Source: Acholeplasmataceae bacterium
Lineage (GTDB): Bacteria; Bacillota_I; Bacilli_A; Acholeplasmatales; UBA5453
Direction: 5' to 3'
DNA length: 39,883 nucleotides
NCBI GenBank assembly: GCA_012522345.1
Contig: JAAYKO010000061.1
Coordinates: 1-39,883, forward strand
Shown: positions 1-7,254 of the stretch, in pieces
How the letters are laid out: each line of letters opens with the position of its first letter
Position numbering within the stretch: the stretch's first letter is position 1
Made by a program: the position numbers and the translations under genes
The notes under the pieces: generated by a model
What the model was told of the DNA's origin: nothing
Seen by the model: only the letters and a program-made list of their open reading frames with translations
The model's database searches: none

Positions 1-134
1 ACTTTAGGAGCAGTCGAAATTCATGGTGAGGCGTTTTGCTACCCTAAAGATTTTTGCTACTTATAAACTATATACCTATATCGGTAGCGCACCAACCTGT
101 TTTGCTACCCTAAAGATTTTTGCTATTAAAAGAA
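1..134 (+). CRISPR. Trailing end of a CRISPR array (type II-like, 36-base repeats, 30-base spacers)
   Basis: A 36-base repeat lies at 33-68. It begins GTTTTGCTAC and ends ATAAAC. A second copy at 99-134 is identical over its first 27 bases and then degenerates, as terminal repeats usually do. Between them is a unique 30-base spacer (69-98). Bases 1-2 (AC) match the last two bases of the repeat, and 3-32 is then exactly another 30-base spacer, so the array continues off the left edge. The 36/30 geometry and the GTTTT...AAAC ends are typical of Cas9 (type II) arrays. If the usual orientation holds, leader and cas genes lie to the left. No cas gene is in the window, so the type is inferred. Confidence 0.82.
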
Positions 135-182
135 GAGATTTTGATTCGTTTAACTCTCTTTTTTTGTTTGCTTTAAAATTTG

Positions 183-209
183 TTGGCACTTAACAGTTGA
201 CAGTGCCAA
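183..209 (+). promoter_or_regulatory. CIRCE-like operator (HrcA binding site) of hsp20
   Basis: The inverted repeat TTGGCACTT-N9-CAGTGCCAA has the 9-9-9 geometry of CIRCE (consensus TTAGCACTC-N9-GAGTGCTAA). Eight of nine arm positions pair. It covers the -35 box of the hsp20 promoter, so a bound HrcA repressor should block transcription. hrcA is not in the window. Confidence 0.8.
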
Positions 210-225
210 TTTGATATGATATACT
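197..225 (+). promoter_or_regulatory. Promoter of hsp20
   Basis: TTGACA (197-202) and TATACT (220-225) are separated by 17 bases, a near-consensus SigA-type promoter. The -35 lies inside the CIRCE-like operator. Confidence 0.8.
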
Positions 226-254
226 ATAGTTGAATCTGGAAGGGAGAGAGAAAA

Positions 255-665
255 ATGTACAGAATTCAAAGAAGACGTAGAAGTCCTTTTAACATTTTTG
301 ATGACCTTTTTGATAATGCTTTTACACCTACAAGGCATTCTTTGTTGAAAACCGATATTAAAGAGAAAGACAAGGGTTATGAACTGATTGTTGATGTTCC
401 TGGAATGGAAAAAGAAGATATAAAAATAACCTTAGAAAATGGTTATCTATGTATAACTGCAAAAAAGACTAAAGAAGAAGAGGTTAAAGAAGAATATTAT
501 CTTCGCAAAGAACGCACTCAAACAGGTGCAACAAGACGCTTTTATGTCGGTGAAAGAATTAGTGAAGAAGACATTAAAGCTAAATTAGAAAATGGTGTAT
601 TAACATTAGAGGTTCCAAAAGAAGAGGAAAAGGTTTCTACAGAAAAAGTAATTGAGATTCGTTAA
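255..665 (+). CDS. Small heat-shock protein, Hsp20/alpha-crystallin family
   Basis: An ATP-independent holdase chaperone of 136 residues that should form cytoplasmic oligomers and bind unfolding proteins. The N-terminal arm (residues 1-30, FNIFDDLFDNAF) resembles the opening of class A bacterial Hsp20 proteins. The alpha-crystallin domain spans about 34-125, with DVPGMEKEDIKITLENGYL early and the hallmark NGVLTLEVPK near the end. The C-terminal tail ends VIEIR, carrying the I-x-I type anchor used in oligomer assembly. The ATG follows a good purine-rich site (gaagggagag). The gene is monocistronic, with its own promoter, a CIRCE-like operator and a terminator, so it is likely repressed by HrcA and induced by heat. 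Confidence 0.93.
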   Translation: MYRIQRRRRSPFNIFDDLFDNAFTPTRHSLLKTDIKEKDKGYELIVDVPGMEKEDIKITLENGYLCITAKKTKEEEVKEEYYLRKERTQTGATRRFYVGERISEEDIKAKLENGVLTLEVPKEEEKVSTEKVIEIR

Positions 666-671
666 AAGATT

Positions 672-700
672 AAGGGCTCTAAAAAGGGCCTTTTTTCTTT
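672..700 (+). terminator. Intrinsic terminator after hsp20
   Basis: AAGG(G)CTCT pairs with AGGGCCTT (one bulged G, AAAA loop), followed by a run of T. Confidence 0.75.
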
Positions 701-720
701 TGCAAAAGACTCAAAAAGGT

Positions 721-748
721 TTTGTTTTAGATGTTTTTATGATATAAT
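721..748 (+). promoter_or_regulatory. Probable promoter of pyk
   Basis: A perfect -10 TATAAT at 743-748 has only a weak -35 (TTTGTT at 721-726, 16-base spacer). Confidence 0.5.
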
Positions 749-795
749 TTCATATAGTAATGAGTTTTTTACTTTGATGAAAGAAGGTTAAATTT

Positions 796-2214
796 ATGAA
801 AAGAAAAACAAAAATAGTTGCAACCATTGGTCCAGCTTCCAATTCACCAGAAATTATTGAAAAACTGATGCTGGCTGGAATGGATGTTGCCAGAATTAAT
901 TTTTCTCATGGAACATTAGAAGAACACTCAAAAACAATCCTTTTAATTCGGGAGATTTCTAGTCGCTTAGGAAAGCATGTAGGTATTTTAGCAGATACAA
1001 AAGGACCTGAAATTAGAACGGGTGATTTTGAAAATGGTAGTATAAGTTATAAAAGAGGTCAACAAATTAAAATTTACCGTGAAGCGATGTTAGGCAATAA
1101 AACAGGTTTTCACATTCCTGTTGCAGAATTATATGATGATGTCTCAATTGGTAATTATTTATTAATTGATGATGGAAAAATGCGGCTCAATATAATTGAG
1201 AAGCGCGATGAGTATCTGCTGGTAGAAGTGATGAATTCGGGAACAATTAAAAATAAAAAAGGGGTTAATGTTCCAGGCGTTCATGTCTCAATGCCTTTTA
1301 TTTCAAAAAAAGATAGTGAAGATTTAGCCTTTGCGGTAAAGATGAATGTCGATGTAATCGCATTATCTTTTGTGAGAGGACCAAATGATTTGATTTCTGT
1401 CAGAAGTATTTTAGATTTTTTAAATGGTGAAGATATTGAATTAATTGCTAAAATTGAATCGCAAGGAGCAATGGATGAGCTTGAAAAAATTTTAGATGTT
1501 TGTGATGGGATTATGGTCGCAAGAGGCGACTTAGGAGTTGAAGTTACAAATGAGGTTGTCCCGCTTTATCAAAAACAAATGATTACAAAAGCGATTGAAA
1601 AAGGAAGACCTGTTATAACTGCGACCCACATGTTAGAATCGATGATGGCTAACCCGAGGCCAACAAGAGCGGAAACAAGTGATGTTGCAAATGCTATTTT
1701 AGATGGTTCTGATGCGATTATGTTATCAGGTGAAACAGCAGTTGGCGAATATCCTGTTGAATCGGTTGAAACAATGGTTGCGATTGCCAAAGCGATTGAA
1801 CCAGCAGTTGATTATGATGCAATTTTACAAAAGTCATTTCACAATTCACAACCAACAGTCAATGATGCGATTGGAGTGAGCGTCAGCCAAATCGCACTTA
1901 CGCTTCCAAATGTAGCAGCAGTTATCGCTTTTACAGAAACTGGCGGGACACCAAAAAGATTGTGTAAATTTAGACCTTCTGTACCAATTGTTGCAATTAC
2001 TAACCGTCCTAAAACTTGTACAAAATTATCATATTATTGGGGTGTGTTTTCAGTCTTTAGAAAAGACTATACTGATTTTTTGAGTTATGATAGAGTTGGA
2101 ATGGAAGTGGCTAAGGAATTAGGCTATCAACCAGGCGATAAAATAATTATTACAAGTGGCTACGCACAACAACATGGATCAACAAATACAGTTAGGATAA
2201 TTGAGGTTAAATAA
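796..2214 (+). CDS. pyk: Pyruvate kinase
   Basis: Last step of glycolysis: phosphoenolpyruvate plus ADP to pyruvate plus ATP. The 472 residues cover the (beta/alpha)8 core, the inserted B domain (about 70-170) and the C-terminal allosteric domain. Seen motifs are RINFSHG near residue 33, LIAKIESQ with the catalytic Lys at 219, the metal/substrate segment ARGDLGVEV near 241-249, TATHMLESM, and SGETAVGEYP. It lacks the extra C-terminal PEP-utiliser-like domain found in Bacillus pyruvate kinases (about 585 residues), so it is the short form. The ATG at 796 follows agaagg. The gene has its own promoter and terminator. Confidence 0.97.
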   Translation: MKRKTKIVATIGPASNSPEIIEKLMLAGMDVARINFSHGTLEEHSKTILLIREISSRLGKHVGILADTKGPEIRTGDFENGSISYKRGQQIKIYREAMLGNKTGFHIPVAELYDDVSIGNYLLIDDGKMRLNIIEKRDEYLLVEVMNSGTIKNKKGVNVPGVHVSMPFISKKDSEDLAFAVKMNVDVIALSFVRGPNDLISVRSILDFLNGEDIELIAKIESQGAMDELEKILDVCDGIMVARGDLGVEVTNEVVPLYQKQMITKAIEKGRPVITATHMLESMMANPRPTRAETSDVANAILDGSDAIMLSGETAVGEYPVESVETMVAIAKAIEPAVDYDAILQKSFHNSQPTVNDAIGVSVSQIALTLPNVAAVIAFTETGGTPKRLCKFRPSVPIVAITNRPKTCTKLSYYWGVFSVFRKDYTDFLSYDRVGMEVAKELGYQPGDKIIITSGYAQQHGSTNTVRIIEVK

Positions 2215-2223
2215 GTAAAAGAA

Positions 2224-2255
2224 AAATCACTGGAAATTTCAAGTGATTTTTTTTC
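2224..2255 (+). terminator. Intrinsic terminator after pyk
   Basis: AAATCACT (2224-2231) pairs with AGTGATTT (2242-2249) around a 10-base loop, then a T run. Confidence 0.85.
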
Positions 2256-2262
2256 GCTATAG

Positions 2263-2291
2263 TTGTTAGAAACTAAATAAAATGATACAAT
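2263..2291 (+). promoter_or_regulatory. Promoter of tRNA-Arg / pepC
   Basis: TTGTTA (2263-2268), a 17-base spacer, then TACAAT (2286-2291). The tRNA starts 12 bases after the -10. Confidence 0.75.
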
Positions 2292-2302
2292 ACAAACAAG
2301 AC

Positions 2303-2379
2303 GCTCCGATAGCTCAACTGGATAGAGCTGTACCGTCCTAAGGTAAGGGTTAAGGGTTCGAATCCTTTTCGGAGCGCCA
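2303..2379 (+). tRNA. tRNA-Arg, anticodon CCU (reads AGG)
   Basis: Cloverleaf visible by eye: acceptor GCTCCGA/TCGGAGC, D stem GCTC/GAGC, anticodon loop GTCCTAA with CCT at the anticodon position, and T arm AAGGG-TTCGAAT-CCTTT. CCA is encoded (2377-2379). Base 32 is G and the outermost anticodon-stem pair is G-A, both slightly unusual. Only 22 bases separate it from pepC, so the two probably share one transcript. Confidence 0.93.
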
Positions 2380-2401
2380 CTATTTTACAAGGAGAAAAAA
2401 A

Positions 2402-3730
2402 ATGAAAGAACTAACAAAAAAGGCTATTAAAGAATTTCAAGAAAATTACCAACAAAACCCGGTTCAAAAAGTCTTAAGAAAGGCGCTCGTTAAAAACCCA
2501 ATTAAAGATATCGCAACAGTCTTTGAAGCTCAACAAAACGTTAATTATAAGTTTTCAATTGACTTAGATACTTTGAGCCCAAATAATCAAAGATCAACAG
2601 GCAGATGCTGGCTTTTTGCGGGTCTTAACGTGCTTCGGGAACAGGCTGCTAAACGCTATAATTTGAAAAATGTTGAGTTTTCACAAAATTATCAAGCTTT
2701 TTGGGATAAATTTGAAAAGATTAATTTCTTTTTACAAGCAATGGATGATTTTTTAAGTTGTGATGATGATGATGATAGAACTTTAAAATATTTGCTGAGA
2801 CAAGGAATTCAAGATGGCGGTCAGTGGGATATGTTTGTTAGTTTAGTCAATAAATATGGTGTTGTCCCTAAAGATGTAATGCCAGAAACACACAGTTCAA
2901 GTAACACTTATTTCTTAAATAGGTTAATCAATATCCGACTTCGAAAATATGCTAAAGAAGCACGAACTCTCTACGCTGAAAACAAAGAAAACCAAATCGC
3001 CACTTTAAAAGAAACCACTTTAAAAGAACTCTATGGCTTGTTATGTACAGCGCTTGGAATACCACCTAAAAACTTTAATTTTGAATATGTTGATAAGGAT
3101 AAAAAATATCATTTACTTAAAGATCTCAATCCAATTAGTTTTTATCAAGATTTAAAGATTGATTTAGATGAATATGCATCTGTGATTCACGCTCCAACAA
3201 AGGATAAACCATTTATGAAGAACTATACAGTAGCCTATTTAGGAAATGTTGTTGGCGGGAAGTTAATCAATCATTTAAACTTACCGATGGAGCGGGTCGA
3301 AGAGCTTATTTTGGCCCAATTAAAAGCCGGGGAAGTTGTTTGGTTTGGTTGTGACGTTTCATTTTATAATGATCGTGAAACAGGGATTTGGGATGATCAA
3401 AGTTATGATTATGATTCGACATTTCAAATTGATTTTCAAATGAGTAAAGAAGATCGGCTTGATTATCTTCAAGGAGCTATGAATCATGCAATGGTTATAA
3501 CTGGTGTGAATCTGATTGATGAAAAACCTACTAAGTGGAAAATCCAAAACTCGTGGGGCGAAGAAAAGGGAGAAAAAGGTTATTATTTAATGAGTCAAAG
3601 TTGGTTTTTAGAACATACTTATCAAGCAGTAGTTCATCAAAAGTATTTAACAAAAGAAGAACTAGCAGCTTATAATCAAAAACCAGTTGTTTTAAAACCT
3701 TGGGATCCGATCGGTTCACTAGCGAAATGA
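2402..3730 (+). CDS. pepC: Aminopeptidase C (bleomycin-hydrolase family, C1B cysteine peptidase)
   Basis: A cytoplasmic thiol aminopeptidase that trims N-terminal residues from peptides. Family members form hexameric barrels. The 442-residue length is normal. The papain-type triad is present: Cys69 in TGRCWLFAGLN, His362 in NHAMVITGV, and Asn383 in KIQNSWGEE. It has a strong start (acaaggag before the ATG). It lies directly behind tRNA-Arg without its own promoter and ends in a 4-base overlap with the following phosphatase gene. Identification is firm; the natural peptide substrates are not visible from sequence. Confidence 0.96.
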   Translation: MKELTKKAIKEFQENYQQNPVQKVLRKALVKNPIKDIATVFEAQQNVNYKFSIDLDTLSPNNQRSTGRCWLFAGLNVLREQAAKRYNLKNVEFSQNYQAFWDKFEKINFFLQAMDDFLSCDDDDDRTLKYLLRQGIQDGGQWDMFVSLVNKYGVVPKDVMPETHSSSNTYFLNRLINIRLRKYAKEARTLYAENKENQIATLKETTLKELYGLLCTALGIPPKNFNFEYVDKDKKYHLLKDLNPISFYQDLKIDLDEYASVIHAPTKDKPFMKNYTVAYLGNVVGGKLINHLNLPMERVEELILAQLKAGEVVWFGCDVSFYNDRETGIWDDQSYDYDSTFQIDFQMSKEDRLDYLQGAMNHAMVITGVNLIDEKPTKWKIQNSWGEEKGEKGYYLMSQSWFLEHTYQAVVHQKYLTKEELAAYNQKPVVLKPWDPIGSLAK

Positions 3731-4251
3731 AACTAATTTTAATCCGCCACGGAGAACCAAGATATGATGAAGTAATCGCTAGAGGTTATCCAAATCAAGG
3801 TTATGATTTAGGAAAACTCACCGATTTAGGTGTTAAACAAGCGATTGCTGTTAGTAAAGATAAAAGATTAAAAGGAGCAACTTTAATTATTAGTTCACCC
3901 TATACAAGGGCGCTCCAAACAGCGGCAGTTATTTCCCGCTTATTAAATATTGAGTTAGTTGTGGAAAATGATCTTCACGAATGGATGCCAGATGTTGATT
4001 TTTCTGGCCAAGATGTTAGCGGAGCATATGAAGAGTTTATTAAGTATCGCGGTCTAAATATTCCTAATAAAACTGTCAATTGGGAAAACTATGATGATTT
4101 GCAAAAAAGAGTGAGAAATGCTTTGCTGCCATATGTAGATAAACATGAAAAGATAATTGTTGTTTGTCATGGGATTGTAATGACAACTTTAACTCATTTC
4201 GATGATGTCATCGAGCATTGCGGAGTTAGAGAAGTCGAGTTTTCAAAATAA
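3727..4251 (+). CDS. Histidine phosphatase family protein (phosphoglycerate-mutase-like fold)
   Basis: A 174-residue enzyme of the branch-1 histidine phosphatase superfamily. The phospho-accepting His8 is in LIRHGEP. SSPYTRALQTA (about residues 56-66) supplies the second Arg, and VCHGIV (about 142-147) the second catalytic His. The short length and lack of cofactor-mutase insertions favour a phosphatase over a glycolytic mutase, but the substrate is unknown. The ATG at 3727 overlaps the pepC stop by 4 bases and lacks a good ribosome-binding site of its own, so coupled translation from pepC is likely. Confidence 0.85.
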   Translation: MKLILIRHGEPRYDEVIARGYPNQGYDLGKLTDLGVKQAIAVSKDKRLKGATLIISSPYTRALQTAAVISRLLNIELVVENDLHEWMPDVDFSGQDVSGAYEEFIKYRGLNIPNKTVNWENYDDLQKRVRNALLPYVDKHEKIIVVCHGIVMTTLTHFDDVIEHCGVREVEFSK

Positions 4252-4273
4252 AAAAGCGCCTTTTAAGCGCTTT
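4246..4273 (-). terminator. Intrinsic terminator after queT
   Basis: AAAGCGC/GCGCTTT with a 7-base loop. On the minus strand it is followed by a T run. It sits between convergent genes and may also slow transcription of the phosphatase gene, but the plus side lacks an immediate T run. Confidence 0.75.
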
Positions 4274-4279
4274 GTGAAG

Positions 4280-4765
4280 TTATTTTTCGGGGAAGTAGAT
4301 TTTTTCAAAATCAGTTTTTTTCAATAAATAATATGTGGGTAAACCAAAAATATAAGTGACAGTAAACTGACCGATAAAAACACCCAATGTACTATATAAA
4401 AAAGGGAGTTTAAGTGCTAAAAATAACATAAAGCCAATTATTGGAGCATTGATTAAACTTGGAAATAGTAAGGCGAGATAAGGCTTTTTACGGAAAATAA
4501 GCATCAAAATAATCGTTAAAATGCTTGCCAAAAGGCCAAAGCCTAAATCGTAAAGTACTATTGGTGAAAATAAATTTGCAATTAAAGTTCCCACAAGAAT
4601 CCCAATGCTACTTTTGGGATCAAATAAGACTAAAACTAATAGTATTTCCGCAACTCGGAATTGAATGTCATCAAAGCTAATCATTTGAAAAATTAAGACA
4701 AGCACAACATAAATACTTGCAATAGTGGCTTGTCTAACTAAATCTAAAATGCTAAATTTTTTCAC
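4280..4765 (-). CDS. queT: Queuosine-precursor ECF transporter substrate-binding subunit QueT
   Basis: A 161-residue, highly hydrophobic protein with about five or six membrane segments. It is the S component of an energy-coupling-factor importer for a queuosine precursor (preQ1 or preQ0); the shared ATPase module is not in the window. Family hallmarks seen are IQFRVAEILLVLVLFDPK and LIANLFSPI near residues 34-70, followed by alternating hydrophobic helices. The start is GTG at 4765, six bases after GAGGTG. That ribosome-binding site is immediately behind a preQ1-I aptamer, so translation should fall when precursor is plentiful. It diverges from tgt, the enzyme that uses the precursor. Confidence 0.9.
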   Translation of the reverse strand: MKKFSILDLVRQATIASIYVVLVLIFQMISFDDIQFRVAEILLVLVLFDPKSSIGILVGTLIANLFSPIVLYDLGFGLLASILTIILMLIFRKKPYLALLFPSLINAPIIGFMLFLALKLPFLYSTLGVFIGQFTVTYIFGLPTYYLLKKTDFEKIYFPEK

Positions 4766-4778
4766 TTAAAACACCTCG

Positions 4779-4813
4779 TAGTTTTGATTTCGCAGGTTAG
4801 ACTAGAACTGCGG
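4779..4813 (-). promoter_or_regulatory. preQ1-I riboswitch of queT
   Basis: On the minus strand, P1 is CGCAG/CTGCG. The loop starts TTCTAG and the A-rich tail is AAATCAAAACTA. This matches class I preQ1 aptamers, where UAG in the loop pairs with CUA in the tail as a pseudoknot. The tail CUA is followed after two bases by the SD (4772-4777), which implies translational control. Confidence 0.88.
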
Positions 4814-4829
4814 GATCTGACCACTTTTC

Positions 4830-4858
4830 ATTTTAGCATCTTAGTTATTTTTTGGCAA
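4830..4858 (-). promoter_or_regulatory. Promoter of queT
   Basis: On the minus strand TTGCCA (4858-4853), a 17-base spacer, then TAAAAT (4835-4830). Its -35 sits next to the tgt ribosome-binding site. Confidence 0.65.
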
Positions 4859-4872
4859 GTAAAGGAGTAAAA

Positions 4873-5982
4873 ATGGCAATTAAATTTGAAGTTAAACATA
4901 CTTGTAGTCAATCTGGTGCTCGTTATGGAATTTTACAGATTGGCGAACAGCAGTTTGAAACCCCAATGTTTATGCCAGTCGGGACAAATGCTACAGTTAA
5001 AACTTTATCTGTTGAAGAACTAAAACAAGTCTCAGATGGACTTATTTTAGCCAATACATATCATTTATGGCTAGAACCAGGCCCGGAAGTTATAGAGCTT
5101 CACGGTGGGGTGAAAAACTTTATGAACTGGGATGGTGCGCTTTTGACAGATAGTGGCGGTTTTCAAGTTTTTAGTTTGAGCAGTTTGCGCAAAATTACTG
5201 AACAAGGAGTTCATTTCACTAATCCTATTAATGGTGATAAACTATTTTTATCGCCAGAAAAAGCCATTGAAATTCAAAATATTTTAGGCGCAGACATCAT
5301 GATGTCTTTTGATGAATGTCCGCCGATTGACTTACCAAAAACACAATTAAAAGAGTCGATTGAAAGAACACTAAGATGGGCTAAAAGAGGGAAAAACAGT
5401 CATCAAACTGAGCAAGCATTATTTGGCATTGTGCAAGGAGGTCTTGATTTAGAACTTCGTGAGTATAGTGCTTTAAAAACGATTGAGATTGGCTTTCCTG
5501 GTTATGCGATTGGGGGACTTTCTGTCGGCGAGACAAAACAGGAGATGTATGAGGTTGTAAAATTTTTAAAACCAATTTTGCCTCAAGATAAACCACGCTA
5601 TCTAATGGGGGTGGGAACTCCAGATGATATTATTAATTCGGTAATTCATGGGATTGATATGTTTGATTGTGTTTTACCGACAAGAAATGCAAGACATGGA
5701 CAAGCAATGACCACAAGTGGTAAAATCCAAATTAGAAATAAAATTTATCAAACCGATTTAAGTCCACTTGATCCAGGTTTGGATACGCATGTAAATAATT
5801 ATTCAAAAAGCTATCTTCGTCACTTATTTCGCCAAAAAGAGATTTTGGGGATGAGGTTATTATCATATCAAAATTTAGCATTTCTAAAGGATTTTATGGC
5901 AAAAATTCGCCAAGCGATTTTGGAAAATCGCTTGTTAGATTTTAAAAAAGAATTTTATCAAAAATATTACTTTAAGAAATAA
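4873..5982 (+). CDS. tgt: tRNA-guanine transglycosylase lacking the canonical zinc site
   Basis: Swaps guanine-34 of GUN-anticodon tRNAs for preQ1 in queuosine synthesis. Length is 369 residues, close to the family norm. The active-site segments are intact: LLTDSGGFQVFSL (general acid Asp), MSFDECPP, GIVQGG, GGLSVGE (Val as in preQ1-using enzymes) and MFDCVLPTRNARHG with nucleophile Asp265. The usual C-x-C-x2-C...H zinc site near the C terminus is gone: residues 303-308 read LDTHVN, one residue is missing, and the zinc His is Gln333. The flanking NYSKSYLRHLF is normal, so no frameshift is involved. The ATG at 4873 follows aaaggag; an upstream TTG at 4852 would include that ribosome-binding site and is rejected. 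Confidence 0.94.
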   Translation: MAIKFEVKHTCSQSGARYGILQIGEQQFETPMFMPVGTNATVKTLSVEELKQVSDGLILANTYHLWLEPGPEVIELHGGVKNFMNWDGALLTDSGGFQVFSLSSLRKITEQGVHFTNPINGDKLFLSPEKAIEIQNILGADIMMSFDECPPIDLPKTQLKESIERTLRWAKRGKNSHQTEQALFGIVQGGLDLELREYSALKTIEIGFPGYAIGGLSVGETKQEMYEVVKFLKPILPQDKPRYLMGVGTPDDIINSVIHGIDMFDCVLPTRNARHGQAMTTSGKIQIRNKIYQTDLSPLDPGLDTHVNNYSKSYLRHLFRQKEILGMRLLSYQNLAFLKDFMAKIRQAILENRLLDFKKEFYQKYYFKK

Positions 5983-6074
5983 ACTTAAAAAGCAGAAAAC
6001 AACTTTATTTTATAAAGTTTATAGTGTATACTTAATATAGTAGTTTTTTTTAAAACTTTGAGGAGGAATCGCAA

Positions 6075-7196
6075 ATGGTATTTGGAGAAAATGACCAATT
6101 CAATCAAAAACCAGTAATTAAAGTTATCGGAGTTGGCGGTGGTGGTGGGAATGCGGTAAACCGGATGATTGAAAATGATGTCAAAGGAGTCGAGTTTGTT
6201 GCTGTAAACACCGATGCTCAAGTCTTAAGAATTTCCAAGGCACAGACAAGACTTCAAATTGGAAAACACTTAACAAGAGGCTTAGGAGCAGGTGCAAAAC
6301 CTGATATCGGTAAAAAAGCGGCGTTAGAATCAGAAGATGAGATTAGAGCGCTTTTATCTGATGCAGATATGGTATTTATTACAGCAGGAATGGGAGGCGG
6401 AACAGGAACTGGAGCAGCGCCTATAATCGCGAGAATAGCGCGTGAAATGGGATGCTTAACTTTAGGAATTGTTACAAAACCGTTCGCTTTTGAAGGTCCT
6501 GCCCGAACCCAAGTTGCAATTCAAGGTCTCGCTGAATTAAAAGAGTTTGTTGATACTTTAATTGTTATTCCAAATGAAAGATTGCTTTCAATTATTGACC
6601 CTAATACACCGATGCTTGATGCTTTTAGAGAAGCAGACAATGTTTTAAGACAAGGTGTTCAAGGAATTGCTGAAATAATTGCTGCCCCAGGTCTAATCAA
6701 TGTTGATTTTGCTGATGTGCGGACAGTTATTGAAAATAAAGGTACAGCTTTAATGGGAATTGGAATTGCCGAAGGTGAAAATAGAGCGGTTGAAGCAGCG
6801 CGAAAGGCAATTCATTCAAAATTGCTTGAAGTTTCTATCGATGGCGCAACTGACGCAATCGTTAATATTACAGCATCAACTAATGTGACTCTTTTTGAAC
6901 AATCACAGGCTTTGGATGAAATTAGAAATGCTAGCGATCATAGCTTAAATGTCATCTATGGAACAACGATAAATGTTGATGTTGGCGATGAGATGATTGT
7001 AACAGTTATTGCGACAGGTTATGAGTTAAAAGCGAAGGATGCTATCGAGGATTTTGCAAGTCAAATTTTCCGTAAAACAACCGATGAGCAAGTTAAATTA
7101 ACTCCAACTGGGTTTCAACCAGCTAGTTATGAAGAAGTTCAACCTGAGACGAAAAAACCACGCAAGTTACCACCGTGGTTACAAAAGAAAAAATAG
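6075..7196 (+). CDS. ftsZ: Cell division protein FtsZ
   Basis: The tubulin-like GTPase that polymerises into the cytokinetic Z ring. In its 373 residues the N-terminal GTP-binding domain shows [13 protein letters not shown] and the signature GGGTGTG at 107-113. The T7 catalytic loop NVDFADV follows near 214. After a short variable linker (about 315-355) comes a conserved-type C-terminal peptide, [10 protein letters not shown], the docking site for membrane tethers such as SepF or FtsA. The start follows gaggagg. It is outside any division/cell-wall cluster, directly after tgt, but sepF lies 1.8 kb downstream. No ftsA is present in the window. Confidence 0.97.
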   Translation: MVFGENDQFNQKPVIKVIGVGGGGGNAVNRMIENDVKGVEFVAVNTDAQVLRISKAQTRLQIGKHLTRGLGAGAKPDIGKKAALESEDEIRALLSDADMVFITAGMGGGTGTGAAPIIARIAREMGCLTLGIVTKPFAFEGPARTQVAIQGLAELKEFVDTLIVIPNERLLSIIDPNTPMLDAFREADNVLRQGVQGIAEIIAAPGLINVDFADVRTVIENKGTALMGIGIAEGENRAVEAARKAIHSKLLEVSIDGATDAIVNITASTNVTLFEQSQALDEIRNASDHSLNVIYGTTINVDVGDEMIVTVIATGYELKAKDAIEDFASQIFRKTTDEQVKLTPTGFQPASYEEVQPETKKPRKLPPWLQKKK

Positions 7197-7215
7197 GCTG
7201 GAAATAGCCTTTTTT
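7195..7215 (+). terminator. Short terminator after ftsZ
   Basis: AGGCT/AGCCT with a GGAAAT loop, then six T. Only 5 base pairs, so probably partial read-through into ychF. Confidence 0.55.
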
Positions 7216-7254
7216 CATTTTGGAGCTAGACCAATTAAATAATGAGGGATAATA

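Noticed and set aside
1-134. Type I-B CRISPR array
   Set aside because: Type I-B repeats are about 30 bases with spacers of 35 or more and a GAAAC end; here the repeat is 36 and the spacers 30.
4852-4872. TTG start for tgt at 4852
   Set aside because: This stretch contains the aaaggag ribosome-binding site of the ATG at 4873, and the family begins near that Met.
5761-5880. Loss of the Tgt zinc ligands as a frameshift or sequencing artefact
   Set aside because: The frame is continuous and conserved family sequence resumes immediately on both sides; the separate His position is also changed.
6001-6019. Hairpin AACTTTAT/ATAAAGTT as a tgt terminator
   Set aside because: It is all A/T apart from one G-C pair per arm and is not followed by a T run; it may be chance in AT-rich DNA.
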